64,000 nt of DNA from positions 1 through 64,000 of the forward strand of contig JAFIHF010000021.1 of assembly GCA_017848855.1 (NCBI GenBank), given 5' to 3'. Below, one piece after another: positions 43,802 through 53,428 of this stretch. This stretch comes from Rhodanobacter denitrificans. GTDB taxonomy: Bacteria > Pseudomonadota > Gammaproteobacteria > Xanthomonadales > Rhodanobacteraceae. Position 1 is the stretch's first letter, and each line of letters opens with the position of its first letter. Both the position numbers and the translations under genes were made by a program. The notes beneath the pieces are model-generated. The model ran no database searches. It was given only the letters and a program-made list of their open reading frames with translations, and was not told the origin of the DNA.

Positions 43802-44312
43802 CGCGACCGCGATCCGCAAATTGCTGGAGGCCGCGCGGCGCAACCTGGCCGATGCGCGCGTCGCCGCGATCAGCACGGACAACCGCTTCGATGCGGCCTA
43901 CAAGTGCCTGATGCAGTGCGCGATGCTGGGTTTGTGGGCGAGCGGTTATCGCACTGCGACCAGTCAGCCAGGCCATCACCAGACCGCGATCCAGTGCCTC
44001 ACGCTGACCATGGAGGTACCGCCGGCGACGGTGATCGTGCTCGATGCCCTGCGCAAGCAGCGCAATCTGAGCGACTACGAGGGCGACCCGATCTCGGGGG
44101 AGCGACAGGTGCGTCGCCGTTGGATATTGCGTGCACCTCGTCAGCCGAAACCAGTCAGACGTTCTTCATCACGGCCGCTGCTCCTCGTGCGGTTCCGGAT
44201 GGCTCCGATGCAGCGGCTCAAGCCATATCGGCGAACCCCGGACAGCTCACCCTTCCCAGCCAGTCCTCCAGCTGCTGCAGCACCTGGCCGCGGCCGGGTT
44301 CGGCTTCGTTGA
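43749..44312 (+). CDS. HEPN-domain protein with an aberrant C-terminus
   Basis: A 187-residue frame whose first about 115 residues are helical and HEPN-like: LLEAARRNLADA, FDAAYKCLMQCAMLGLWASGY and the terminal motif RKQRNLSDYEGD. That motif has Asp where the RX4-6H consensus has His. Beyond it the sequence turns into an Arg/Pro-rich stretch with no HEPN helix and runs 95 bp into the convergent hydrolase gene. This suggests loss or replacement of the normal 3' end. Its start overlaps the MNT gene, so the pair is a toxin-antitoxin-like module that may be damaged. Confidence 0.65.
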   Translation: MTLQNLLAIRRLLAHAPDATAIRKLLEAARRNLADARVAAISTDNRFDAAYKCLMQCAMLGLWASGYRTATSQPGHHQTAIQCLTLTMEVPPATVIVLDALRKQRNLSDYEGDPISGERQVRRRWILRAPRQPKPVRRSSSRPLLLVRFRMAPMQRLKPYRRTPDSSPFPASPPAAAAPGRGRVRLR

Positions 44313-45108
44313 ACAGCTCGTGGTACAGCGCCGCGAAGTAGCGCGTGGTGAGGCATTTCGTGCGCGAGGCGGCGGTGGAGAAATCGCGGCTGCCGCTGGC
44401 GTCGACCAGCGCGTCGTCGCCGGCCACCAGCAGCAGGGTGGGCAGGTCGAGCCGACCGGCGTCGGCGATGCAGGAGGCGCCGGCGCGGAAGATGAAGTCG
44501 GCGAGACGCGGGCTGACGCGGTCGTGGCACAACGCGTCGGCGCGGTAGGCGGCGACGACCCGCGGGTCGTGGCTGAGGCGTTCGAGGTCGAGACCGTTGC
44601 GCAGGCGCAGGTTCGGCGCAAGGCGCGCCAGGGTCGCGGCCAGCCGGCGCAGGGCGGGCGAGGCGTGGCTGCGCAGCGCGGGCGAGGACAGCACCAGCGC
44701 CTTCGGCGTGATGCGCTCGTCCAGCACCGCGCGCAGCGCGACCAAGCCGCCCATGCTGTGACCGAGCAGCAGCGGCGCGCTGCCCAGCGTGCGTGCGTAG
44801 TCGGCGTATACCACGGCGAGATCCGCCAGCAGGTCGTCGGGATGACGGAGTACGCCGCGCGGTCCGGGGCTTTCGCCGTGGCCGCGCTGGTCGTAGCTGC
44901 GCACGGCGTGGCCCTGCGCGTTGAACCAGCGCGCGAGGCGGTCGTAGCGGCCGGCGTGTTCGCCCAGCCCGTGCACGATCAGCACGCCGCCGCGCGCCTG
45001 CGGCAGCGGCCAGTCGTGCAGGCGCAGGGGTTGGCCGTCGGGGGTACTCAACCACGACTCTTGCTGCTGGCCGGCTTCGGCACGGTCTTTTTGCACGTCA
45101 AACCTCAT
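44218..45108 (-). CDS. Alpha/beta hydrolase, monoacylglycerol lipase-like
   Basis: A 296-residue Hydrolase_4 family enzyme. The chain reads VLIVHGLGEHAGRYDRLARWF at the first strand, YDQRGHGESPGPRG, the nucleophile elbow GHSMGG near residue 117, the acid in VAGDDALVD and the catalytic His in LYHELFNE. Members hydrolyse monoacylglycerols or lysophospholipids. No signal peptide is present. The start ATG at 45108 lies at the conserved N-terminus; the reading frame upstream is antisense to the protease gene. Its 3' end overlaps the HEPN frame. Confidence 0.9.
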   Translation of the reverse strand: MRFDVQKDRAEAGQQQESWLSTPDGQPLRLHDWPLPQARGGVLIVHGLGEHAGRYDRLARWFNAQGHAVRSYDQRGHGESPGPRGVLRHPDDLLADLAVVYADYARTLGSAPLLLGHSMGGLVALRAVLDERITPKALVLSSPALRSHASPALRRLAATLARLAPNLRLRNGLDLERLSHDPRVVAAYRADALCHDRVSPRLADFIFRAGASCIADAGRLDLPTLLLVAGDDALVDASGSRDFSTAASRTKCLTTRYFAALYHELFNEAEPGRGQVLQQLEDWLGRVSCPGFADMA

Positions 45109-45176
45109 CCCGGGATTTCGTCGATCTGCTTTGATCACTGCGCATGCCCCGCCCAACGGCGCCGGGGAATGGTCGA

Positions 45177-47177
45177 TCAAGGGTCGCTGATCCGCAGGTC
45201 CTTCGTCAGCAGGTCGAGCTTGCGCTTCATCTCGTCCTGCGAGTGGCTGCCTTCCACCCCGTAGAACGGGCTGTACAGCACGGTCGGACTCCCGGCATCG
45301 GCGACAGTGGAAGCAGCGACGCCGTTGATCTTCATCAAACCATCCTCCTGGCGCGCCACGGCGTTGTAGGGATAACTGCGCTGCGACACTTTCTGCCACG
45401 TGCTGGTCAGGTCTTCTTCCAGCCCAGCCGGCGGCGCGACGAAACGCTGCACGACCACGTTGTTCTTGTCGTCGGAGGCCGGGGTTTTCCATACCACCAC
45501 CGCGCCGACGTCCCAGGCCGGCTTTTGCTTGTCCAGCAGGAATCGAAAGCCCAAATACAGCAGGTTGTCCGGCTTGATGGGCTGCAGTTCGGGCGTGTAC
45601 GAGAAGGCCATCCGCTGCGAGGCGTAGCCGAAACGATGGTCGTAGTCGAACTCGACGCGGATGTTCCGGAACGCCGCCGGCAACAGGGCCGGCATCGCGA
45701 GGAATTGCTTCCACTGGGCCAGCGTGCCTTCGTAGGTGACGTAGACGAAATTGCTCAGCTCGTCCATGTCGAGTCTGGCGTCGTGCTCCCCGGACGCGGG
45801 AACCAGCCGGGTCAGCATCACGGTGCCGTCGGGTACCGGCAAGGAATAGAAGATCATCAGGGTGTTGGCATAGGGCAACGGCCAGACTTCGACATGCCAT
45901 GGACGCTGCCAGCGATCCATGCGCACCGTCTCGAAGCTCGGCTTTCCGAACGAGGTGATCTTGACGTTCTCGCTGCCTATCGCGCGCTGGAACATGCCGG
46001 TCTTGGCCATCAGGTCCATGCGTACCTTCGCGTCGGCATAGAACCGGGTGGCGTCAACGCCATCGGGGCGGCGCAGGTGTGCCAAGCCATTGCGGCCCAC
46101 GCCACCCACGTGCAGATAGCCGTTGCCATCCAGCGGAAGGCGCTGTGTGCCGCTGCCATCGAGGCTCCATTCGCCGGTGCTTCCGCGCCTGATCAGATGC
46201 GGAAAGGCGCTCAACTGCGTCTGCTGGTACAGCAATCTGGCGGAGCCCTGGCCATTGGGAAACAGGTTGGGCGACTCCTTCGCCAACAGTGCCTTGATCT
46301 GCTCGTCGCTGAAGGCGTCGAAATGTTTTTGGTACTCGCGGTAGAACTGCGCAAGGCTGAGCGGCAGCTTGAACTGCGCCTTGAGGGTGCCATTCTGGCG
46401 CGCGTCGAACAGATCGAGCTGGTAGGCGCCGCGGACGTCCATGACCGCCTGGCCCTCGGGCGCGGCGATTATTTCGCGGATCGGCAGCGCATAGTTCAGA
46501 TTCTCGTTGGCCGACTTCATCAGCACGATGCCGATCAGCCTGCCGTTCGCGTCGAGCAGCGGGCCACCGCTGTTGCCGGGCGATGCCGCCGCAGAGAAAC
46601 GCATCCATTTCCAGCGGCCGTCCTGTTCCTCCGGGGTATCCGAGGTGTAGAGGCCGTCGCGGATCACCACGCCGGTACCCAGCGCATTGCCGACCGCATA
46701 CACCACCTCGTTCAACGTCGGCTTCGAATTGACCTCGAGCGCGGCTGCCGCGGCTGGCTGCTCGGCCAGCGTGAACACCACGAAATCCTGCTGCAGCGAG
46801 AACTTTTCGACCTTGCCGATGGCATACACGCGGCCGGTGGCGTCGCGCAGCGCAGGCTCGCCCCACAGGCTGTTGATGCCGACCTGCAGCACATGTGCTG
46901 CCGTGACGTAGCGGTTGTTGCCCAGCGCGAAGGCGGTGCCGACCGAATAGTACTTGTCGGTGCGCTCCTGGTAGGGCAGCAAGTCCAGCGGCAGCGGTTT
47001 CTCGTAGGTCAGCGGATCGGCGGTCGGCTTGGCCGCCACTACCTCGAAAGTGGCGGCCTGGATCTTCGGCAGCAGGGCGGAGTCGAGACTCGCCGCATGC
47101 GCCGTCGATACGCCCAGCCCCGACACCCATACCAGCACGCCGATCCGGCGGATCGCCCTATCGCACCATGTACGCAT
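45177..47177 (-). CDS. Exported trypsin-like serine protease (S1 family) with large C-terminal region
   Basis: A 666-residue secreted protein. Signal peptide [17 protein letters not shown], then a trypsin-like protease domain (about 35-250) with the triad His in VTAAHVL, Asp in QQDFVVF and Ser in [10 protein letters not shown]. The remaining about 400 residues are of unrecognised type and contain repeated mention of a membrane-associated beta-rich pattern (for example [20 protein letters not shown]). The protease part resembles DegP-like domains without a PDZ. ATG 47177 has AAGGA upstream; ATG 47192 is an alternative. Substrate unknown. Confidence 0.85.
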   Translation of the reverse strand: MRTWCDRAIRRIGVLVWVSGLGVSTAHAASLDSALLPKIQAATFEVVAAKPTADPLTYEKPLPLDLLPYQERTDKYYSVGTAFALGNNRYVTAAHVLQVGINSLWGEPALRDATGRVYAIGKVEKFSLQQDFVVFTLAEQPAAAAALEVNSKPTLNEVVYAVGNALGTGVVIRDGLYTSDTPEEQDGRWKWMRFSAAASPGNSGGPLLDANGRLIGIVLMKSANENLNYALPIREIIAAPEGQAVMDVRGAYQLDLFDARQNGTLKAQFKLPLSLAQFYREYQKHFDAFSDEQIKALLAKESPNLFPNGQGSARLLYQQTQLSAFPHLIRRGSTGEWSLDGSGTQRLPLDGNGYLHVGGVGRNGLAHLRRPDGVDATRFYADAKVRMDLMAKTGMFQRAIGSENVKITSFGKPSFETVRMDRWQRPWHVEVWPLPYANTLMIFYSLPVPDGTVMLTRLVPASGEHDARLDMDELSNFVYVTYEGTLAQWKQFLAMPALLPAAFRNIRVEFDYDHRFGYASQRMAFSYTPELQPIKPDNLLYLGFRFLLDKQKPAWDVGAVVVWKTPASDDKNNVVVQRFVAPPAGLEEDLTSTWQKVSQRSYPYNAVARQEDGLMKINGVAASTVADAGSPTVLYSPFYGVEGSHSQDEMKRKLDLLTKDLRISDP

Positions 47178-47378
47178 ACGTGTCCTTCGCATGGAGGCGC
47201 GGCCCGCGGACTCCCCTCGGCATCCTCGCGGGCGGCAGCCAGCATGCATCTTGGCATGGCGCCGCAGCGCTTGCATGGCAGGCGGCGGCCGTTGCGCATG
47301 CGGAATGCGGGCAAGCGCGTGGTGGCGAACGGCGCGCGTAGAATCGAAAGCCCCGACTGCCACCGCGCCCCTGCCTGC

Positions 47379-50300
47379 ATGCAAGCGGATGCCTCCCCGC
47401 TGAGCGGCTTCCATCCCGCCGTCGCCGCCTGGTTCGACAGCCGCTTCGCCGCGCCCACCGCGGCGCAGGCGCAGGCGTGGCCGGCGATCCGCGCGGGCGG
47501 CCACGTGCTGGTGGCCGCGCCCACCGGCTCGGGCAAGACGCTCACCGCCTTCCTCGCCGCGATCGACGCGCTGGTGTGCGAGGGCGTGGCGCACGGCGGC
47601 GCGCTGCCGGACGAGACGCGGGTGGTCTACGTGTCACCGCTGAAGGCGCTGTCGAACGACATCCACGTCAACCTGGAAGAGCCGCTGGCAGGCATCCGTG
47701 CCGAACTGGAAAAGCTGGCCTTGCCCGAGGTGGCGATCCGCACCGCCGTGCGCACCGGCGACACGCCGCAGACCGAGCGCGCGTGGATGCGCAAGACGCC
47801 GCCGCACATCCTGGTGACCACGCCGGAGTCGCTGTACATCCTGCTCGGCTCCGCCTCCGGCCGCGAGATGCTGAAGAACACGCGCAGCGTGATCGTGGAC
47901 GAGATCCACGCCGTGGCCGGCAGCAAGCGCGGTGCGCACCTGGCGCTGACGCTGGAGCGGCTGGAGGCGCTGTGCCAGCGGCGGCTGCAGCGGATCGGGT
48001 TGTCGGCGACGCAGAAGCCCATCGAAGAAGTGGCCGACTTTCTGGTCGGCACAACATCACCCTCTCCCCTTTGGGGTACGCGGGGAGCGGCCATGGATGG
48101 CCGCGGCTCTGAGGAGCGAGGAGAGGGTGGGGGTGAGGGGACAACCTCGCCGCAGTCTCCATCGGAGCGCACTCTTGGCGACGTTCCCGCGAGCACCCGC
48201 CCCTCACCCTGCCCTCTCCCCGACGGGGAGAGGGAAAACATCGCGATCATCGACACGGGCCACACGCGCAAGCGCGACCTCGCCCTCGAACTCACCCCGC
48301 TGCCGCTCGAAGCGGTGATGTCGAACGACGCCTGGGCGCTGCTCTACGATCGCCTCGCCCAGCTGGTGCAGGCGCATCGCACCACGCTGGTGTTCGTCAA
48401 CACGCGGCGGCTGGCCGAGCGGGTGGCGCGGCACCTGTCCGAGCGGCTGGGCAAGCAGGCCGTGGCCGCACACCACGGCAGCCTCGCCAAAGAGCAACGC
48501 CTCGACGCCGAGCAGCGGCTGAAGCGCGGCGAGCTGGCGGTGCTGGTGGCCACCGCCTCGCTGGAGCTGGGCATCGACATCGGCGACGTGGACCTGGTCT
48601 GCCAGCTCGGTTCGCCGCGTTCCATCGCGGCTTTCCTGCAGCGCGCGGGGCGCTCCGGCCACCATATCGGCGGCACGCCGAAGGCGCGGCTGTTTCCCAC
48701 CACGCGCGACGACCTGGTGGAATGCGCGGCCCTGCTCGACGCCGTGCGCCGCGGTGAACTCGATGCGCTGGTGCAGCCGCCGCAACCGCTGGACGTGCTG
48801 GCGCAGCAGCTGGTGGCCGAGGTGGCCTGCCGCGAGTGGGACGAGGATGCGCTGTACGCGCTGGTGCGCGGCGCGTATCCGTATCGCGCGCTGTCGCGGG
48901 CGGACTTCGACGCCGTGGTGCGCATGCTGACCGAGGGCTTCACCACCCGCCGCGGCGCGCGTGCGGCCTACCTGCATCGCGACGCCGTGCATCGCCGCCT
49001 GCGCGCGCGGCGCGGCGCGCGGCTGGTGGCGCTCACCTCCGGCGGCGCGATCCCCGACACCGCCGACTACCTCGTGGTGCTGGAGCCGCAAGGCACCGTG
49101 GTCGGCTCGGTGCACGAGGACTTCGCGGTGGAGAGCCTCGCCGGCGACATCTTCCAGCTCGGCAACACCAGCTACCGCATCCTGCGCGTGGAGCGTGACC
49201 GCGTGCGCGTGGAAGACGCCCACGGCGTGCCGCCCAGCATCCCGTTCTGGCTGGGCGAGGCGCCGGGGCGCACCGACGAACTCTCGTTCGCGGTGTCGCG
49301 GCTGCGCGAGGAGGTCGATGCTCTGCTCCCCTCTCCCCCCGGGAGAGGGGTCGGGGGTGAGGGTTCGGTGCTCGCCGAACCTTCCAGCACAGCCGAACCC
49401 TCACCCCCAACCCCTCCCCCGGAGGGGGAGGGGAGTAAAGCCCGTGCATTGGCGTGGCTGCGCGACGAACTCGGCCTCGGCGAAGCCGCCGCGCAACAAT
49501 TGCTCGACTACCTCGCCAGCGCGAAGGCCGCACTCGGCGTGCTGCCCACGCAATCCACCCTGGTGTTCGAGCGCTTCTTCGACGAATCCGGCGGCACCCA
49601 GCTCGTCATCCACGCGCCGTTCGGCAGCCGCATCAACCGCGCCTGGGGGCTGGCGCTGCGCAAGCGCTTCTGCCGCCAGTTCAACTTCGAGCTGCAGGCC
49701 GCGGCCACCGAGGACGCGATCGTGCTGTCGCTTTCCACCAGCCACAGCTTTCCGCTGGAGGAAGTCGCGCGCTACCTGCACTCGAACACGGCCGAGCATG
49801 TGTTGATCCAGGCCCTGCTCGACGCGCCGCTGTTCCCCGCGCGCTGGCGCTGGAACGCGGTCACCGCGCTGGCGCTGCCACGCTTCGCCGGCGGCAGGAA
49901 GGTGCCGCCGCAGCTGCAGCGCATGAAGAGCGAGGACCTGCTCGCCGCGGTGTTCCCCGACCAGGTCGCCTGCCTCGAAAACATCGTGGGCGAGCGGCAG
50001 ATTCCCGACCACCCGCTGGTGGCACAGACCCTGCACGACTGCCTGCGCGAGGCGATGGACGTGGACGGCCTGCTGCGCCTGCTGCGGCGACTGGAAGATG
50101 GCGCGATCCGCCTCGTCGCGCGCGACCTCGCCGCGCCCAGCCCGCTCGCCGGCGCGGTGCTCAACGCCGCGCCCTACGCCTTCCTCGACGACGCGCCGCT
50201 GGAGGAACGCCGCACCCGCGCCGTGCGCCAGGATGTTCCCGCCAACGCCGGCGACCTCGGCCGGCTCGATCCCGACGCCATCGCTGCGGTGCGCGCGGAG

Positions 50301-52268
50301 GCATGGCCCGCGGTGCGCAGCGCGGACGAGATGCACGAGGCGCTGGATGCGCTGGGTGGCATCACGGTGGACGAAGCGGCGGCGAACGAGGGCTGGAGCG
50401 ACAAGCTGGAAAAGCTGGCGCACGACCAGCGCGCCACGCGTCTTCAACTCCCTCTCCCCCTGCTCATGGCAGGGGGAGAGGGTCGGGGTGAGGGGGGAGC
50501 TCTTGTTTCTACGACAACAGGGCGAGGCAAGGCCCCCCTCACCCCACCCTCTCCCCCAACAAAGTTGGGGGAGAGGGAGAAAAGCCAGGTCTGGACCAGC
50601 GCCGAAAAACTGCCGCTATGGCAAGCCGTGCATCCCGACGCTGCGTTGAAGCCCGCCATCGCCGCGCCCGCCGAATACGCCGCGCAAGCCTGGACCCGCG
50701 AAGACGCGCTGCGCGAGCTGGTGCGCGGCCGACTGCTGGGCCTGGGGCCGGTGACGGTGGCGGCGCTGGCCGCATCGCTGGGCGTGGCGCCGGCCGAGGT
50801 GGACGCCGCGCTGCTGCGCCTGCAAGGCGAGGGCTACGTGATCCAGGGCCGCTTCGATCCCGCGCTCGACGCGACGCAGTGGTGCGAGCGCCACCTGCTG
50901 GCGCGCATCCACCGCTACACGCTGGGCCGGTTGCGGCGCGAGATCGAGCCGGTGAGCCGGCGCGAGCTGATGCGCTTCCTGCTCGACTGGCAGCACGCGA
51001 GTCCCGCCACGCAGCTGCGCGGCCCCGATGCGCTGCCGGCCGTGCTGGCGCAGCTGGAGGGCTACGAAGCGGCGGCCGGCGCGTGGGAAGCAGAAATCCT
51101 GCCCGCACGCATCGCCGACTATTCGGCGAGCTGGCTGGATGAATTGTGCCGCGCCGGTCGCATCGCCTGGAGCCGCCTGCGCGCGGGCGGCGGCAGCGGC
51201 CCGGTGCGCGCCACGCCGATCGTGCTGCTGCCGCGCCGGCAATTGGCCGTCTGGACGGCCATCGCGCAGGCCTCCGAGCCGCAGGACAGCCTGCTGTCCT
51301 CGCGCGCGCAGGCGGTGGCCGACGCGCTGCGCGAACACGGCGCGCTGTTCTTCGACGAGCTGCAGTCCAGCGTGCACCTGCTGCGCACCGAGCTGGAGGA
51401 TGCGCTGGGCGAACTGGTCGCCGCCGGCCGCGTCAGCTCGGACAGCTTCGCCGGCCTGCGCGCCCTGCTGCTGCCCGCGGCGAAGCGCGAGGCGCCGCGG
51501 CACCGGCGCATACGGCGGCATGTGTTCGGCGGGATCGAGGATGCGGGGCGCTGGTCGCTCGTCCGTTCTTCCCTTCTCCCCGTTGGGGAGACAAATCGGC
51601 AGGACAGCCGATTTGCACGGCGCGAGCCGCCCGAAGGGCGAGGGCCAGGGATGGCCCGAGTGCAGGTGCCCGGCAGAGCCTGCCCCGGACTTGATCCGGG
51701 GGCGGATGAGGGGCGGGTGCTCGCGGAAGCACAGCTTGATGCGGACAGTGGCAAGAATGTCCCCTCACCCCAACCCTCTCCCCAAAGGGGAGAGGGAGAA
51801 CATCTGGAGCACATTGCGCGCGCCCTGCTCGCCCGCTACGGCGTGGTGTTCTGGCAGTTGCTGGAGCGCGAGGCGCCGTGGCTGCCGCGCTGGCGCGAGT
51901 TGTCGCGGGTGTATCGGCGGCTGGAGGCGCGCGGCGAGATTCGCGGGGGGCGTTTCGTGGAAGGGCTGGTGGGCGAGCAGTTCGCCTTGCCGGAGGCGAT
52001 CGCGCCGCTGCGCGCGATCCGCCAGCGCGCGGACGAGGGCGCGCTGGTCGTGGTGGGCGGTTGCGATCCGTTGAATCTGGTGGGCAGCGTGCTGGCCGGC
52101 GACAAGGTGCCCGCGGTGCCGGGCGCGCGCGTGCTCTACCGCGACGGCCTGCCGCTGGCGGCGCAGGTGGCGGGCAAGTTCGTGCCGCTGGCGGAGCTGT
52201 CCGCCGCGGAGACGCAGGCGGCGCGGCAGGCGTTGCAGTTGCGCGGCGCGCTGCGCCTCACAGCTTGA
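47379..52268 (+). CDS. lhr: ATP-dependent helicase Lhr with four in-frame palindromic inserts
   Basis: A 1629-residue superfamily 2 helicase. The N-terminal RecA domains show APTGSGKT (motif I), DEIH (motif II), SATQ (motif III), [12 protein letters not shown] and QRAGRSGH (motif VI). A winged helix and the Lhr core follow, and then the long Lhr C-terminal region. Lhr remodels DNA and RNA-DNA hybrids in repair. The gene holds four low-complexity Pro/Gly/Glu-rich segments, each encoded by paired palindromic elements (48051-48239, about 49326-49439, 50446-50586, 51565-51801). Without them it would be about 1400 residues, near the family norm. Its last 11 bp overlap the convergent NagX gene. Confidence 0.94.
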   Translation: MQADASPLSGFHPAVAAWFDSRFAAPTAAQAQAWPAIRAGGHVLVAAPTGSGKTLTAFLAAIDALVCEGVAHGGALPDETRVVYVSPLKALSNDIHVNLEEPLAGIRAELEKLALPEVAIRTAVRTGDTPQTERAWMRKTPPHILVTTPESLYILLGSASGREMLKNTRSVIVDEIHAVAGSKRGAHLALTLERLEALCQRRLQRIGLSATQKPIEEVADFLVGTTSPSPLWGTRGAAMDGRGSEERGEGGGEGTTSPQSPSERTLGDVPASTRPSPCPLPDGERENIAIIDTGHTRKRDLALELTPLPLEAVMSNDAWALLYDRLAQLVQAHRTTLVFVNTRRLAERVARHLSERLGKQAVAAHHGSLAKEQRLDAEQRLKRGELAVLVATASLELGIDIGDVDLVCQLGSPRSIAAFLQRAGRSGHHIGGTPKARLFPTTRDDLVECAALLDAVRRGELDALVQPPQPLDVLAQQLVAEVACREWDEDALYALVRGAYPYRALSRADFDAVVRMLTEGFTTRRGARAAYLHRDAVHRRLRARRGARLVALTSGGAIPDTADYLVVLEPQGTVVGSVHEDFAVESLAGDIFQLGNTSYRILRVERDRVRVEDAHGVPPSIPFWLGEAPGRTDELSFAVSRLREEVDALLPSPPGRGVGGEGSVLAEPSSTAEPSPPTPPPEGEGSKARALAWLRDELGLGEAAAQQLLDYLASAKAALGVLPTQSTLVFERFFDESGGTQLVIHAPFGSRINRAWGLALRKRFCRQFNFELQAAATEDAIVLSLSTSHSFPLEEVARYLHSNTAEHVLIQALLDAPLFPARWRWNAVTALALPRFAGGRKVPPQLQRMKSEDLLAAVFPDQVACLENIVGERQIPDHPLVAQTLHDCLREAMDVDGLLRLLRRLEDGAIRLVARDLAAPSPLAGAVLNAAPYAFLDDAPLEERRTRAVRQDVPANAGDLGRLDPDAIAAVRAEAWPAVRSADEMHEALDALGGITVDEAAANEGWSDKLEKLAHDQRATRLQLPLPLLMAGGEGRGEGGALVSTTTGRGKAPLTPPSPPTKLGEREKSQVWTSAEKLPLWQAVHPDAALKPAIAAPAEYAAQAWTREDALRELVRGRLLGLGPVTVAALAASLGVAPAEVDAALLRLQGEGYVIQGRFDPALDATQWCERHLLARIHRYTLGRLRREIEPVSRRELMRFLLDWQHASPATQLRGPDALPAVLAQLEGYEAAAGAWEAEILPARIADYSASWLDELCRAGRIAWSRLRAGGGSGPVRATPIVLLPRRQLAVWTAIAQASEPQDSLLSSRAQAVADALREHGALFFDELQSSVHLLRTELEDALGELVAAGRVSSDSFAGLRALLLPAAKREAPRHRRIRRHVFGGIEDAGRWSLVRSSLLPVGETNRQDSRFARREPPEGRGPGMARVQVPGRACPGLDPGADEGRVLAEAQLDADSGKNVPSPQPSPQRGEGEHLEHIARALLARYGVVFWQLLEREAPWLPRWRELSRVYRRLEARGEIRGGRFVEGLVGEQFALPEAIAPLRAIRQRADEGALVVVGGCDPLNLVGSVLAGDKVPAVPGARVLYRDGLPLAAQVAGKFVPLAELSAAETQAARQALQLRGALRLTA
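48051..48239 (+). repeat. Palindromic element insert 1 in lhr
   Basis: A 189-bp insert (63 codons) between the first and second RecA domains, after FLVG and before IAIIDTGH. The left arm has CCCTCTCCCCTTTGGGG, and the right arm CCCTCACCCTGCCCTCTCCC then GGGGAGAGGG. It reads through as residues rich in Ser, Pro, Gly and Glu without a stop. Confidence 0.85.
49326..49439 (+). repeat. Palindromic element insert 2 in lhr
   Basis: About 114 bp: one arm CCCCTCTCCCCCCGGGAGAG with flank GGGGGTGAGGGTTCGG, then its inverted counterpart CCGAACCCTCACCCCC and CCCTCCCCCGGAGGGGGAGG. The two arms are mutually complementary, so the insert can fold as one long palindrome. Encodes a Pro/Gly/Glu/Ser-rich 38-residue stretch. 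Confidence 0.85.
50446..50586 (+). repeat. Palindromic element insert 3 in lhr
   Basis: About 141 bp. The left arm is CCCTCTCCCCCTGCTCATGG with AGGGGGAGAGGG, and the right arm CCCCTCACCCCACCCTCTCC with GGGGGAGAGGGAG. Encodes about 47 residues between RATRLQ and VWTSAEK. Arms face each other as in the other inserts. Confidence 0.85.
51565..51801 (+). repeat. Palindromic element insert 4 in lhr
   Basis: About 237 bp, the largest insert, between GRWSLVR and [11 protein letters not shown]. The right arm CCCCTCACCCCAACCCTCTC with GGGGAGAGGGAG is canonical, and the left arm CCTTCTCCCCGTTGGGGAGA is degenerate. The interior has other inverted repeats such as CAAATCGG/CCGATTTG. The right arm is read in a different frame from that of insert 1, yet stays open. 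Confidence 0.8.
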
Positions 52269-53322
52269 GGTAGATGCGCCGCCGGTCCATCCACCACACG
52301 ATGGCCCACCAGCACGCCACGAATACGACGGCGTAGGCCAGCGAGGCGAGCTGGTCGCCGCCCCAGGGCGCGATCCAGCGGGCGAAGCCGCGTTCGTAGA
52401 TCGGCTGCTGCCAGCCCAGCGCGGGCAGCGCCACCTGCATGAGTTCCGAGCCCGCATAGGCGGCGATCGCGTTGACGCCGAAGCGGCGGCCCAGCGCCGG
52501 CCAGCCGTGCAGGTCGATGAGCCAATGGCAGGCGAGCAGCGCCAGCATCGCCCAGCCGCCGGTCCACAGCACGAACGAGGGCGTCCACAGGTTCTTGTTG
52601 AACGGCAGCCACGTCGAACACAGCCAGCCCAGCGCCACGGCCACCACGCCGGCGACGAGTAGAACCTTGAGCTTGCGCGCCCGCAGCCACACGCCGGCGA
52701 CCAGCCCGAGCAGGCTGCTGGCGATGGACGGCAGGGTGCTGAGCAGGCCTTCGGGGTCGTGCACCTGGCCGGTGGCGGGGTTGTGATCCCACACGTAATG
52801 GCCGAACACCGCGCCGTCGACGCGGTCGACGATGTTGCTCCACTGGTCCAGCGTGCCGCCTGCCAGCAGCAGGATGGCGTAGCCCACCAGCAATGCCGCG
52901 ATGGCGATCCACCATGCGCGTTTGGGCGTATAGACGGCCATGGCCGCCACAACCGCGAAGCACACGGCGATGCGCTGCAGTACGCCGGGCCAGCGCATGT
53001 CGCGGCCCGGCAGCCACCACGCCGCCAGCGCGTTGATCGCCAGCCCCAGTGCGAGGATGCGCAGCGCGCGCCACAGCGCCGCGTTGCGCAACACGGCCGG
53101 CGCCGCGCCCTGCTCCAGCCGCGGCAGGATCGCCAGCGCCACCGACACGCCCATCACGAACAGAAAGAACGGGAACACCAGATCGGTGGGCGTGCAGCCG
53201 TTCCAGGCCGCGTGCTCCAGCGGCGGATACACGTGGTCCCAGCTGCCGGGGTCGTTGACCAGCAGCATGCCGGCCACGGTGAGGCCGCGCAGGGCGTCGA
53301 GGGAGGCGAGGCGTTGCTTCAT
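52258..53322 (-). CDS. nagX: NagX-type DUF5009 membrane acyltransferase-like protein
   Basis: A 354-residue membrane protein with about ten hydrophobic segments, related to heparan-alpha-glucosaminide N-acetyltransferase. It starts [41 protein letters not shown], recognised here by [12 protein letters not shown] and the His in [11 protein letters not shown]. It has [14 protein letters not shown] in the second membrane region. Genes of this type (NagX) belong to GlcNAc/chitin regulons of proteobacteria. It is the last gene of the minus-strand GlcNAc block, downstream of the GH20 gene with a REP-like palindrome between. Substrate activity is not proven. Confidence 0.82.
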   Translation of the reverse strand: MKQRLASLDALRGLTVAGMLLVNDPGSWDHVYPPLEHAAWNGCTPTDLVFPFFLFVMGVSVALAILPRLEQGAAPAVLRNAALWRALRILALGLAINALAAWWLPGRDMRWPGVLQRIAVCFAVVAAMAVYTPKRAWWIAIAALLVGYAILLLAGGTLDQWSNIVDRVDGAVFGHYVWDHNPATGQVHDPEGLLSTLPSIASSLLGLVAGVWLRARKLKVLLVAGVVAVALGWLCSTWLPFNKNLWTPSFVLWTGGWAMLALLACHWLIDLHGWPALGRRFGVNAIAAYAGSELMQVALPALGWQQPIYERGFARWIAPWGGDQLASLAYAVVFVACWWAIVWWMDRRRIYLKL

Positions 53323-53344
53323 GCGCGATGGCTCCGATGCTGTT

Positions 53345-53420
53345 GTAGGAGCGCACCCTGTGCGCGAATGCTTTTGCTCCGATCGGCGCCAGAGCATTCG
53401 CGCACAGGGTGCGCTCCTAC
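53345..53420. repeat. REP-like palindrome between nagX and the GH20 gene
   Basis: GTAGGAGCGCACCCTGTGCG and its inverse, extended by CGAATGCT/AGCATTCG, form a near-perfect palindrome. It sits between two codirectional genes and could shield the upstream transcript from decay. Same family as the elements at 25639 and 60081. Confidence 0.9.
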
Positions 53421-53428
53421 AGGTTGGG

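Noticed and set aside
45144-47378. In-frame 745-codon extension upstream of the Lhr start
   Set aside because: It is antisense to the S1 protease gene, while conserved Lhr sequence begins just after the ATG at 47379.
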